Assembly (NCBI GenBank): GCA_947448675.1 | Contig: CANFOR010000104.1 | Coordinates: 1 to 9,760, forward strand | Reading direction: 5' to 3' | DNA from: Betaproteobacteria bacterium | GTDB taxonomy: Bacteria > Pseudomonadota > Gammaproteobacteria > Burkholderiales > Burkholderiaceae_C | DNA length: 9,760 nt | In this document: one piece after another, positions 1 through 6,529 of the stretch | Layout of the letters: each line of letters begins with the position of its first letter | Numbering within the stretch: position 1 is the stretch's first letter | Made by a program: the position numbers and the translations under genes | Notes under the pieces: model-generated | The model's database searches: none | Told to the model about the DNA's origin: nothing | The model's input: the letters and a program-made list of their open reading frames with translations, nothing else

Positions 1-265
1 CCTGCTGATGCAAATGCAGGCCGACTTCTTGGGCGTGCCTGTAGTGCGCCCCAAAGTGACCGAAACTACGGCTCTGGGCGCGGCCTATTTGGCGGGCTTG
101 GCAGTGGGCTTTTGGCGCAATGCGCAAGACATCGTAGACCGCAGCCAGGTCAATGGGCATATCGACGCGCGTTTTGAGCCGAGCCTGGGCGAGCCCGCAC
201 GGCGCGCCAAGCTGGCGCGCTGGCGCGAGGCGGTGGAGCGCTCCCGCGCTTGGGCCAGGCCTTAA
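1..265 (+). CDS. glpK: Glycerol kinase, C-terminal fragment (5' end outside window)
   Basis: Glycerol kinase phosphorylates glycerol to sn-glycerol-3-phosphate with ATP in the cytoplasm, the entry step of glycerol catabolism. Only about the last 87 residues are present, read in the frame of positions 2-4 and ending at TAA 263-265. The segment reading MQADFLGVPVVRP, then ETTALGAAYLAG and LAVGFW, matches the end of the FGGY-kinase C-terminal domain in GlpK, where the same order of motifs is strongly conserved. The tail ends in a basic and tryptophan-containing helix (residues around WREAVERSRAWARP), as in the E. coli enzyme. The gene points toward the ribosomal operon, and I see no convincing intrinsic terminator after it, so read-through into rplN is possible. 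Assignment is by motif recall; the catalytic part cannot be checked here. Confidence 0.9.
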   Translation, partial: LLMQMQADFLGVPVVRPKVTETTALGAAYLAGLAVGFWRNAQDIVDRSQVNGHIDARFEPSLGEPARRAKLARWREAVERSRAWARP

Positions 266-309
266 AGTCTCAAATCGAAGGGGCATTGCAAAATCTTTTA
301 TGCGCAGGC

Positions 310-339
310 TTGACGCGCCGGCCAAATATCTGCCATAAT
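310..339 (+). promoter_or_regulatory. Sigma-70 promoter for the spc operon (extended -10)
   Basis: A -35 box TTGACG (310-315) and a -10 box CATAAT (334-339) are separated by 18 bp. The -10 is preceded directly by TGC (331-333), an extended -10 element. The predicted transcription start is near 346, giving a leader of about 130 nt before rplN. It is the best promoter-like sequence in the glpK-rplN spacer and lies where an operon promoter is needed, because no other ribosomal gene lies immediately upstream. Predicted by eye from consensus matches only. Confidence 0.7.
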
Positions 340-345
340 TCAAGG

Positions 346-366
346 CTTCGCTGCACAACAGCGAGG
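346..366 (+). promoter_or_regulatory. Hairpin at the predicted 5' end of the spc mRNA
   Basis: Arms CTTCGCTG (346-353) and CAGCGAGG (359-366) pair over 8 bp, including one G-T wobble, around the 5-nt loop CACAA. The base of the stem coincides with the predicted transcription start, so the mRNA would begin with a stem-loop. Such 5'-terminal stems are known to slow RNA decay in other bacterial messages; that role here is inference. Confidence 0.5.
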
Positions 367-439
367 AATATCTGCCCAATTGAAAGTGCTGCGAGTGGTT
401 TGCGGCATAGACGACGGGCCCAAGACTGACTATACGGCT

Positions 440-462
440 GCTTGCAGCGGTGTGGTGCAAGT
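440..462 (+). promoter_or_regulatory. Hairpin immediately before the rplN ribosome-binding region
   Basis: Arms GCTTGCA (440-446) and TGCAAGT (456-462) form 7 bp, with a terminal G-T wobble, around a 9-nt loop. It ends 1 nt before GGGAAAA (464-470), the only purine-rich stretch ahead of the rplN start. It could modulate rplN translation, but no known ribosomal-protein binding motif was recognised in it. Confidence 0.35.
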
Positions 463-476
463 TGGGAAAATTTGAA

Positions 477-845
477 ATGATCCAAACTGAATCCCGGTTA
501 GAAGTTGCCGACAATACCGGCGCAAAGTCCGTGCTATGCATCAAGGTGCTTGGCGGTTCTAAGCGTCGCTACGCCAGCGTTGGCGATGTCATCAAGGTCA
601 GCATTAAAGAAGCTGCGCCACGTGCCCGCGTCAAAAAAGGCGAAGTGTACAGCGCGGTTGTCGTGCGCACTGCCAAAGGCATTCGCCGCAGCGATGGCTC
701 CTTGGTTAAATTCGATGGCAATGCAGCAGTGTTGCTCAATGCTAAGTTGGAGCCTATCGGCACCCGCATCTTTGGACCGGTTACGCGTGAGTTGCGCACC
801 GAAAAGTTCATGAAGATCGTGTCTTTGGCACCTGAAGTTCTATAA
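477..845 (+). CDS. rplN: 50S ribosomal protein L14
   Basis: L14 is a 122-residue beta-barrel protein of the large subunit that contacts 16S rRNA at an intersubunit bridge. The length equals the usual bacterial length. The N-terminus MIQTESRLEVADNTGAK is the family start, and the L14 signature spans about residues 36-64 (GDVIKVSIKEA through KGEVYSAVVVR). The start at 477 is preferred over an in-frame ATG at 450 because the extra nine residues have no counterpart in L14. The Shine-Dalgarno match is weak (GGGAAAA at 464-470), and a hairpin lies just ahead of it. It is the first gene of the spc operon here, separated from any S10-operon genes by glpK. Confidence 0.97.
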   Translation: MIQTESRLEVADNTGAKSVLCIKVLGGSKRRYASVGDVIKVSIKEAAPRARVKKGEVYSAVVVRTAKGIRRSDGSLVKFDGNAAVLLNAKLEPIGTRIFGPVTRELRTEKFMKIVSLAPEVL

Positions 846-856
846 AAGGGCGCGTC

Positions 857-1177
857 ATGAACAAGATTCGCAAAGGTGACGAAGTCATCGTGTTGGCTGG
901 CCGTGATAAAGGCAAGCGTGGCAAAATTTCTCTGCGTGTTGACGACAGCCATGTGGTGGTCGACGGCATCAATTTGGTGAAAAAACACACCAAGCCCAAC
1001 CCTCTCAAGGGTACGACGGGCGGCATCGTTGAAAAAACCATGCCGATTCACCAGTCGAATGTGGCAATCTTCAATGCGGTAACCGGCAAGGCCGACCGCG
1101 TAGGCATTAAGTTGTTGGCCGATGGCAAGCGTGTGCGTGTCTTCAAGTCCAGCGGCGACGAAATCAAGGGGGCTTAA
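857..1177 (+). CDS. rplX: 50S ribosomal protein L24
   Basis: L24 is an early assembly protein that binds 23S rRNA near the exit of the peptide tunnel. The 106-residue product begins MNKIRKGDEVIVLAGRDKGK, a clear KOW motif at residues 4-30 with the conserved glycines. A second conserved block, HQSNVAIFN, is at residues 65-73, as expected for bacterial L24 (about 104 residues in E. coli). The gene starts 11 nt after rplN with a purine-rich AAAAGGG site. Its 3' end carries the Shine-Dalgarno sequence of rplE (AAGGGGG, 1166-1172), so the two genes are probably translationally coupled. Confidence 0.97.
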   Translation: MNKIRKGDEVIVLAGRDKGKRGKISLRVDDSHVVVDGINLVKKHTKPNPLKGTTGGIVEKTMPIHQSNVAIFNAVTGKADRVGIKLLADGKRVRVFKSSGDEIKGA

Positions 1178-1180
1178 ATC

Positions 1181-1720
1181 ATGGCTCGTCTACAAGAGTT
1201 TTACCGCGAAAAAGTGGCGCCACAGCTGACCGAAAAGTTCGGCTACAAGTCGCCCATGCGGGTTCCGCGCATCACCAAGATCACGCTCAATATGGGCGTG
1301 AGCGAAGCGGTGGCAGACAAAAAAGTTATGGAGAGCGCCGTCTCTGACATGACCAAAATCGCAGGCCAAAAACCTGTGGTGACCAAAGCAAAAAAGGCTA
1401 TTGCCGGTTTCAAAATCCGCGAAGGCTTACCCATTGGTTGCATGGTGACTTTGCGTGGCGTGAAGATGTATGAATTTCTGGATCGTTTCGTGACGGTGGC
1501 CCTGCCCCGTGTACGCGACTTCCGTGGTATTTCGGGTCGTGCATTTGATGGCCGCGGAAACTACAACATCGGCGTGAAAGAGCAGATTATTTTCCCCGAA
1601 ATTGAGTACGACAAGGTTGACGCTTTGCGCGGTCTCAATATCAGTATCACCACAACGGCCCAGACCGACGAAGAGTGCAAGGCGCTGCTCGCTGGTTTCC
1701 GTTTCCCGTTCAAGAACTGA
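1181..1720 (+). CDS. rplE: 50S ribosomal protein L5
   Basis: L5 binds 5S rRNA and places it in the central protuberance of the 50S subunit, where it also contacts P-site tRNA. The product has 179 residues, the family norm. The L5 signature covers about residues 60-93 (IAGQKPVVTKAKKAIAGFKIR then GLPIGCMVTLRG), and the C-terminal half shows the conserved GRGNYNIGVKEQIIFPEI block at 124-141. It starts 3 nt after the rplX stop. In E. coli the S8 repressor binds the mRNA at the start of this gene; I could not recognise an S8-type site at the rplX-rplE junction by eye. Confidence 0.98.
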   Translation: MARLQEFYREKVAPQLTEKFGYKSPMRVPRITKITLNMGVSEAVADKKVMESAVSDMTKIAGQKPVVTKAKKAIAGFKIREGLPIGCMVTLRGVKMYEFLDRFVTVALPRVRDFRGISGRAFDGRGNYNIGVKEQIIFPEIEYDKVDALRGLNISITTTAQTDEECKALLAGFRFPFKN

Positions 1721-1729
1721 AGGTGCACC

Positions 1730-2035
1730 GTGGCTAAAATGGCTTTGATCCAGCGCGAACTCAAGCGCGACAATTTGGTTGCCAAGTACGCGAAAAAACA
1801 CGCGGAATTCAAGGCGATCGCAAACGATGCGAAGAAGAGCGATGAAGAGCGTGCTGCGGCTCGCTTGGGTTTGCAAAAGCTTCCGCGCAATGCCAATCCA
1901 ACGCGCCAGCGCAACCGTTGCGCTATCACGGGTCGTCCCCGTGGCACTTTCCGCCAATTCGGCTTGGCTCGCGCCAAGATTCGCGAAATGGCTTTTTCTG
2001 GCGATATTCCCGGTATCGTCAAGGCCAGCTGGTAA
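1730..2035 (+). CDS. rpsN: 30S ribosomal protein S14 (zinc-free form), GTG start
   Basis: S14 sits in the head of the 30S subunit and is needed for its late assembly. The 101-residue length and a single cysteine (residue 64, in RNRCAITGRPRG) show the long C-minus form, which lacks the CXXC zinc knuckles of the short form. The end, FSGDIPGIVKASW, is typical. The start is GTG at 1730, chosen because AAGGTG lies upstream (1719-1724) and because the resulting N-terminus MAKMALIQRELKR matches the family. The gene follows rplE with a 9-nt spacer. Confidence 0.97.
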   Translation: MAKMALIQRELKRDNLVAKYAKKHAEFKAIANDAKKSDEERAAARLGLQKLPRNANPTRQRNRCAITGRPRGTFRQFGLARAKIREMAFSGDIPGIVKASW

Positions 2036-2053
2036 GCGGGCAGGAGTAACAAC

Positions 2054-2449
2054 ATGAGCATGAGTGATCCTATCGCCGACCTGTTGACGCGTATTCGTAA
2101 CGCGCAGATGGTGGCAAAGACCACGGTGTCCGTGCCCTCTTCCAAAGTGAAGGTGGCCATTGCCCAAGTCTTGAAAGACGAAGGCTACATCGACGGTTTC
2201 AAAGTTAAAAACGACGACGGCAAGTCCGAACTCGAAATTGCGTTGAAGTATTACGCGGGTCGCCCGGTAATCGAGCGCATTGAACGCGTAAGCCGCCCCG
2301 GCCTGCGTGTTTACAAGGGACATGATGCTATTCCCCAAGTGCAAAACGGCTTGGGTGTGGCTATCGTGACGACGCCTAAAGGCGTTATGACTGATCGCAA
2401 AGCGCGCGCTACCGGTGTCGGTGGTGAAGTGCTCTGCTACGTAGCCTAA
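2054..2449 (+). CDS. rpsH: 30S ribosomal protein S8
   Basis: S8 binds the central domain of 16S rRNA early in 30S assembly. In E. coli it also represses the spc operon by binding its mRNA; whether that loop operates here is unknown. The product has 131 residues (130 in E. coli), with the family start MSMSDPIADLLTRIRN. The C-terminal signature runs about 107-131 (TPKGVMTDRKARATGVGGEV then LCYVA). The ATG at 2054 is preferred to the one at 2060 because AGGAG (2042-2046) is 7 nt away from the first and 13 nt from the second. Confidence 0.98.
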   Translation: MSMSDPIADLLTRIRNAQMVAKTTVSVPSSKVKVAIAQVLKDEGYIDGFKVKNDDGKSELEIALKYYAGRPVIERIERVSRPGLRVYKGHDAIPQVQNGLGVAIVTTPKGVMTDRKARATGVGGEVLCYVA

Positions 2450-2474
2450 GCGCGGCATTGAGGAGAAACTGAAA

Positions 2475-3008
2475 ATGTCCCGTGTAGGAAAAATGCCCGT
2501 AACCATCCCCGCAGGTGTGGATGTGTCCATCAAAGAAGATCAAATCAGCGTCAAAGGTTCTGGCGGTGCTTTGCACTTGGCCCAGAGCGTCTTGGTCAAG
2601 ATCGGTAACGATGCTGGCAAGCTCAGCTTTGTGCCCGCCAATGAATCCCGTGAAGCCAATGCCATGAGTGGCACGATGCGCCAGTTGGTGAACAACATGG
2701 TGGTCGGCGTGACCAAGGGCTTCGAGAAGAAGTTGAGCTTGGTTGGTGTGGGTTACAAAGCCCAAGCCCAGGGCGCCAAATTGAATTTAACGGTTGGCTA
2801 CTCCCATCCGGTGAACAAAGACATGCCTGCTGGCATTACGGTGGCAACTCCAACGCCTACCGAAATCGTCATCAAGGGTGCTGATCGTCAACGCGTTGGG
2901 CAAATTGCTGCCGAGATTCGCGCAATTCGCCCTCCTGAGCCCTACAAAGGCAAAGGTATTCGCTACGTGGACGAGAAGATCACGATCAAAGAGACCAAGA
3001 AGAAGTAA
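2475..3008 (+). CDS. rplF: 50S ribosomal protein L6
   Basis: L6 lies near the factor-binding centre of the 50S subunit, beside the sarcin-ricin loop. The 177-residue length is standard. The start MSRVGKMPVTIP and the C-terminal signature PPEPYKGKGIRY (153-164) are diagnostic, and two copies of the L6 fold occupy about residues 11-82 and 90-164. AGGAG (2461-2465) sits 9 nt before the ATG. The stop codon overlaps the AAGGAG that serves rplR (3007-3012), a compact junction that favours coupled translation. Confidence 0.98.
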   Translation: MSRVGKMPVTIPAGVDVSIKEDQISVKGSGGALHLAQSVLVKIGNDAGKLSFVPANESREANAMSGTMRQLVNNMVVGVTKGFEKKLSLVGVGYKAQAQGAKLNLTVGYSHPVNKDMPAGITVATPTPTEIVIKGADRQRVGQIAAEIRAIRPPEPYKGKGIRYVDEKITIKETKKK

Positions 3009-3019
3009 GGAGCTGCACC

Positions 3020-3385
3020 ATGTTGACCAAAAAAGAGCAGCGTCTTCGCCGCGCACGCCAAACCCGTATTCGCATTGCGAATCAGGGCGTCGCACGCCTG
3101 ACCGTGAATCGTACCAATTTGCACATTTATGCCAGTGTTATCTCTGGCGATGGATCCAAATTGTTGGCCAGTGCCTCTACTGCCGAAGCCGAAATTCGCG
3201 CAGCGGTAGGTGGTGCTGGAAAAGGTGGCAATGCTGCCGCCGCACAAATGATCGGCAAGCGCATTGCCGAAAAAGCCAAAGCCGCTGGTGTCGAGAAGGT
3301 TGCCTTCGACCGCTCCGGTTTTGCCTACCATGGCCGGGTTAAAGCGTTGGCAGAAGCTGCCCGCGAAGCTGGTTTGCAGTTCTAA
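3020..3385 (+). CDS. rplR: 50S ribosomal protein L18
   Basis: L18 binds 5S rRNA together with L5 and helps join it to 23S rRNA. The product has 121 residues, close to the usual 117-120. It has a strongly basic N-terminus (KKEQRLRRARQTRIRI, residues 4-19) followed by the conserved fold, ending in FDRSGFAYHGRVKALAEAAR (97-116) and GLQF. The middle contains a slightly expanded Gly/Ala-rich stretch (AAVGGAGKGGNAAAA, 61-75), which probably accounts for the extra length. AAGGAG lies 7 nt before the ATG. Confidence 0.97.
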   Translation: MLTKKEQRLRRARQTRIRIANQGVARLTVNRTNLHIYASVISGDGSKLLASASTAEAEIRAAVGGAGKGGNAAAAQMIGKRIAEKAKAAGVEKVAFDRSGFAYHGRVKALAEAAREAGLQF

Positions 3386-3406
3386 CGAACAGACACGGAA
3401 ATAGAT

Positions 3407-3925
3407 ATGGCTAAATTTCAAGCTAAAGCGCAGGGCGATGCTCCAGAGGACGGTTTGCGCGAAAAAATGATTGCGGTCAACCGCGTGACTAAGGTGGTCA
3501 AGGGTGGTCGTATTTTGGGTTTTGCCGCTCTGACGGTGGTGGGTGACGGTGATGGACGTGTTGGCATGGGCAAGGGTAAGTCTAAAGAAGTGCCTGCAGC
3601 CGTGCAAAAAGCCATGGAAGAGGCGCGGCGTAACCTGATGAAGGTCTCGTTGCGCAATGGTTCGATTCACCACAACGTGTCGGGTCACCATGGCGCTGCC
3701 AATGTGATCATGGCTCCTGCGCCTAAAGGTACTGGCATTATTGCTGGTGGCCCGATGCGTGCGGTGTTTGAAGTGATGGGCATTACCGACATCGTGGCCA
3801 AGAGCCATGGTTCGACCAATCCATACAACATGGTGCGTGCCACTTTAGACGCGCTGCGTAATTCAACGACGCCTTCCGAGGTTGCTGCTAAGCGTGGTAA
3901 GTCGGTCGAAGACATCTTTGCCTGA
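3407..3925 (+). CDS. rpsE: 30S ribosomal protein S5
   Basis: S5 contributes to decoding accuracy and to mRNA unwinding at the entry of the 30S channel. The 172-residue protein has the N-terminal double-stranded-RNA-binding-like domain at about residues 16-80, with the signature VVKGGRILGFAALTVVGDGD (30-49) and GMGKGKSKEVP (53-63). The C-terminal domain has GTGIIAGGPMRAVFE (108-122) and NPYNMVRATLDAL (138-150). The Shine-Dalgarno site is weak (ACGGAA around 3395-3400). A 21-nt spacer separates it from rplR. Confidence 0.98.
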   Translation: MAKFQAKAQGDAPEDGLREKMIAVNRVTKVVKGGRILGFAALTVVGDGDGRVGMGKGKSKEVPAAVQKAMEEARRNLMKVSLRNGSIHHNVSGHHGAANVIMAPAPKGTGIIAGGPMRAVFEVMGITDIVAKSHGSTNPYNMVRATLDALRNSTTPSEVAAKRGKSVEDIFA

Positions 3926-3938
3926 TCGGAGTCACATT

Positions 3939-4121
3939 ATGACCACGCAACAAACCGTCAAAATTCAACTGGTGCGCAGCCCTATTGGCACCAAAGAGTC
4001 TCATCGTGCCACCGTGCGCGGCTTGGGTCTGCGCAAAATTCGTAGTGTTAGTGAATTGCAGGATACTCCAGCAGTTCGCGGCATGATTAATAAAATCAGT
4101 TATCTGGTGAAGGTGCTCTGA
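3939..4121 (+). CDS. rpmD: 50S ribosomal protein L30
   Basis: L30 is a small protein of the 50S subunit that is found in only part of the bacteria. The 60-residue product starts MTTQQTVKIQLVRSPIG and has the L30 signature HRATVRGLGLRKIRSV (22-37). The ATG at 3939 is chosen because CGGAG (3927-3931) lies 7 nt upstream and because the open frame that extends further upstream overlaps rpsE and adds non-homologous residues. The last base of the TGA stop is the first base of the rplO start (TGATG), so the two genes are likely coupled. Confidence 0.97.
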   Translation: MTTQQTVKIQLVRSPIGTKESHRATVRGLGLRKIRSVSELQDTPAVRGMINKISYLVKVL

Positions 4122-4552
4122 TGGAACTCAATAGCATCCAGCCCGCAGAGGGCGCAAAACACTATAAACGCCGCGTTGGTCGCGGTATTGGCTCCGGCAT
4201 CGGCAAAACTGCGGGTCGTGGTCACAAGGGTCAAAAATCACGCGCAGGAGGCTACCATAAAGTAGGCTTTGAAGGCGGTCAAATGCCTTTGCAGCGCCGC
4301 TTGCCTAAGCGCGGTTTCAAATCGCATTTGCTGAAGTTCAACGCGGAAATCACTTTGACCACATTGGAGCGTTTGGGCGCTGCCGAGGTCGACTTGCTGA
4401 GCTTGAAGCAGGCTGGCTTGGTGAACCAAATTGCCAAAATTGTGAAAGTTATTAAGTCCGGTGCTTTGACCAAAGCGGTAAAGCTCAATGGTATCGGCGC
4501 GACTGCTGGTGCAAAAGCCGCTATTGAAGCTGCTGGCGGCACCGTAGCTTGA
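4121..4552 (+). CDS. rplO: 50S ribosomal protein L15
   Basis: L15 is a late-assembly 50S protein with an extended glycine- and arginine-rich N-terminal tail that threads through 23S rRNA. The 143-residue product shows the tail at residues 17-45 (RRVGRGIGSGIGKTAGRGHK and following). The block GFEGGQMPLQRRLPKRGF is at 49-66, and the C-terminal ends in the family pattern AAIEAAGGTVA. The gene overlaps rpmD by one base, and GAAGG precedes the start. It is followed by a 29-nt spacer without a Shine-Dalgarno site before secY. Confidence 0.98.
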   Translation: MELNSIQPAEGAKHYKRRVGRGIGSGIGKTAGRGHKGQKSRAGGYHKVGFEGGQMPLQRRLPKRGFKSHLLKFNAEITLTTLERLGAAEVDLLSLKQAGLVNQIAKIVKVIKSGALTKAVKLNGIGATAGAKAAIEAAGGTVA

Positions 4553-4581
4553 TTCATTAAACATAGAAAATGTATTGAACC

Positions 4582-5901
4582 GTGGCAAGTAATCCAACAC
4601 CATTGGCAAAAGCAGGCAAGTACGGCGATCTTCGCCGTCGCTTGGTCTTTTTGTTGTTGGCTCTGGTGGTTTACCGTACGGGCGCGCACATTCCAGTGCC
4701 GGGCATTGATCCAAGCCAATTGCAGCAGCTTTTTAAAGGTCAGCAAGGTGGCATTTTGAGTCTGTTCAATATGTTTTCGGGTGGCGCGCTGTCGCGGTTT
4801 ACAGTTTTTGCTCTGGGCATCATGCCCTACATCTCTGCTTCTATCATCATGCAGTTATTGACCTATGTGGTTCCTAGCTTTGAGCAGATGAAGAAAGAGG
4901 GCGAGTCGGGGCGTCGCAAAATCACGCAGTACACACGCTATGGAACACTGGGTCTTGCTTTGTTTCAATCTCTGGGTATCGCGCTAGCTTTAGAAAGCTC
5001 CCCAGGCTTGGTTATCGCGCCAGGTTTTGGCTTCCGTATGTCGGCAGTCGTGAGTTTGACGGCTGGCACCATGTTTCTGATGTGGTTGGGTGAGCAAATT
5101 TCGGAGCGTGGTCTCGGCAATGGTATTTCTATCTTGATCTTTGGGGGTATTGCGGCAGGTTTACCAAACGCCATTGGTGGACTGCTGGAGTTGGTTCGTA
5201 CCGGTGCTATGAGCATTTTGATTGCAGTATTTATTGTTGCGGTTATCGTGCTGGTGACTTACTTTGTGGTGTTTGTTGAGCGTGGGCAGCGAAAAATATT
5301 AGTCAATTACGCACGTCGTCAAGTTGGCAATAAAGTGTATGGCGGTCAGTCTTCGCATCTGCCGTTGAAATTAAATATGGCTGGTGTGATTCCACCGATC
5401 TTCGCTTCTTCAATTATCTTGCTTCCTGCTACGGTGGTGAGCTGGTTTAGCACTGGTGATGCATTGCGTTGGCTGAAAGATATTGCCGCCATGCTAACTC
5501 CTGGCCAGCCTATCTATGTTTTGTTGTACGCTGCGGCTATTGTGTTTTTCTGTTTTTTCTACACGGCCTTGGTTTTTAACAGCCGCGAAACTGCAGACAA
5601 TCTTAAGAAAAGTGGCGCATTCGTACCTGGTATACGACCGGGCGAGCAAACTGCCAAATACATTGATAAAATTTTGGTTCGCTTGACATTGGCTGGCGCT
5701 GTTTATATTACCTTCGTCTGCTTGCTGCCTGAATTTTTGATTTTGAAATACAACGTGCCGTTTTACTTTGGTGGAACCTCGTTGTTGATCATTGTAGTGG
5801 TGACGATGGACTTCATGGCGCAAGTGCAGAACTACATGATGTCCCAACAGTACGAATCTTTGCTGAAAAAGGCGAATTTCAAAACATCGCCAGGTGCTTA
5901 A
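4582..5901 (+). CDS. secY: Protein translocase subunit SecY, GTG start, no Shine-Dalgarno
   Basis: SecY is the channel subunit of the SecYEG translocon in the inner membrane; it passes unfolded proteins driven by SecA or inserts them from ribosomes. The 439-residue protein has about ten hydrophobic segments (near 18-37, 72-97, 117-137, 153-173, 182-200, 211-232, 267-288, 310-333, 366-389, 394-414). Signature 1 is GIMPYISASIIMQLL (79-93) and signature 2 is WLGEQISERGLGNGIS (168-183). The cytoplasmic loop after segment 8 carries GAFVPGIRPGEQT with Arg352, the counterpart of the arginine needed for SecA coupling in E. coli. The start is GTG at 4582, since upstream in-frame reading hits TGA at 4576. 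No Shine-Dalgarno-like sequence is visible in the preceding 30 nt. Confidence 0.98.
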   Translation: MASNPTPLAKAGKYGDLRRRLVFLLLALVVYRTGAHIPVPGIDPSQLQQLFKGQQGGILSLFNMFSGGALSRFTVFALGIMPYISASIIMQLLTYVVPSFEQMKKEGESGRRKITQYTRYGTLGLALFQSLGIALALESSPGLVIAPGFGFRMSAVVSLTAGTMFLMWLGEQISERGLGNGISILIFGGIAAGLPNAIGGLLELVRTGAMSILIAVFIVAVIVLVTYFVVFVERGQRKILVNYARRQVGNKVYGGQSSHLPLKLNMAGVIPPIFASSIILLPATVVSWFSTGDALRWLKDIAAMLTPGQPIYVLLYAAAIVFFCFFYTALVFNSRETADNLKKSGAFVPGIRPGEQTAKYIDKILVRLTLAGAVYITFVCLLPEFLILKYNVPFYFGGTSLLIIVVVTMDFMAQVQNYMMSQQYESLLKKANFKTSPGA

Positions 5902-5995
5902 GTTTTAGCCACTGTTTGTGTACTTGCAGTAATTTAAATGGAAATGTCGTTTGTCACCATTGTGGTGTCCAACGTAAGAATATTAGGAGAGTGAA

Positions 5996-6109
5996 ATGAG
6001 AGTTTCAGCTTCGGTAAAAAAGATTTGCCGCAACTGCAAAATCATCCGCCGCAAAGGTGTTGTTCGCGTGATCTGTACCGATCCACGCCATAAGCAACGC
6101 CAAGGCTGA
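5996..6109 (+). CDS. rpmJ: 50S ribosomal protein L36 (zinc-binding form)
   Basis: L36 is the smallest 50S protein and stabilises local 23S rRNA folding. The product has 37 residues, MRVSASVKKICRNCKIIRRK followed by GVVRVICTDPRHKQRQG, which is a complete L36. Cys11, Cys14, Cys27 and His32 form the zinc ribbon, so this is the C-plus paralogue rather than the zinc-free form. AGGAG (5985-5989) lies 6 nt before the ATG. A 94-nt spacer separates it from secY. In several betaproteobacteria infA sits in that position; here no infA-like reading frame is present. Confidence 0.96.
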   Translation: MRVSASVKKICRNCKIIRRKGVVRVICTDPRHKQRQG

Positions 6110-6145
6110 TGGAACAAGTTTTAAAGAATGCCTTAGAGGATTTAT

Positions 6146-6511
6146 ATGGCTCGTATCGCTGGTATTAACATTCCGCCGCATAAGCATGCAGAGATTGGCT
6201 TGACTGCTATCTTTGGCATTGGGCGTACACGTGCACGCAAAATTTGCGAAGCTTGTGGAATTGCATATTCCAAAAAAGTGAAAGACTTGAACGACGGGGA
6301 TCTCGAAAAAATTCGTGACCACATTGCTCAATTCACGATCGAGGGTGATCTGCGCCGTGAAACGACCATGAACATTAAGCGATTAATGGACATTGGCTGC
6401 TACCGTGGCTTTCGCCACCGCCGTGGCTTGCCTATGCGTGGTCAGCGAACCCGTACCAATGCGCGCACCCGCAAAGGTCCGCGTAAATCTGCTGCGGCAT
6501 TAAAGAAATAA
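6146..6511 (+). CDS. rpsM: 30S ribosomal protein S13
   Basis: S13 lies at the top of the 30S head and makes bridges to L5 and contacts to P-site tRNA. The 121-residue product has the start MARIAGINIPPHKHAEIGLT, a helix-two-turn-helix region at about 14-60, and the signature RGLPMRGQRTRTNA at 93-106, followed by the basic tail that reaches tRNA. AGAGGA (6135-6140) is 5 nt from the ATG. In E. coli this gene's leader holds the S4-binding pseudoknot that represses the alpha operon. Here only 36 nt separate it from rpmJ, which leaves little room for that structure unless it extends into rpmJ. Confidence 0.98.
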   Translation: MARIAGINIPPHKHAEIGLTAIFGIGRTRARKICEACGIAYSKKVKDLNDGDLEKIRDHIAQFTIEGDLRRETTMNIKRLMDIGCYRGFRHRRGLPMRGQRTRTNARTRKGPRKSAAALKK

Positions 6512-6529
6512 CCGGGAAAGACAATAGTT

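Noticed and set aside
450..476. Nine-residue N-terminal extension of rplN from ATG 450
   Set aside because: The extension is not part of the L14 family and its start lies in the loop of a hairpin; ATG 477 gives the canonical N-terminus and length.
1140..1220. S8 repressor site at the rplX-rplE junction, as in the E. coli spc operon
   Set aside because: I could not find a helix with the expected internal-loop pattern by eye; folding and comparison with 16S helix 21 would be needed to claim it.
1427..2533. Long antisense open frame (368 codons) opposite rplE, rpsN and rpsH
   Set aside because: It lies fully opposite three well-conserved ribosomal genes, has no recognisable family content and is a by-product of their codon bias.
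2963..3808. Antisense open frame (281 codons) opposite rplR and rpsE
   Set aside because: Same reason: the + strand genes explain the sequence, and the antisense product is rich in His, Phe and Ser with no recognisable domain.
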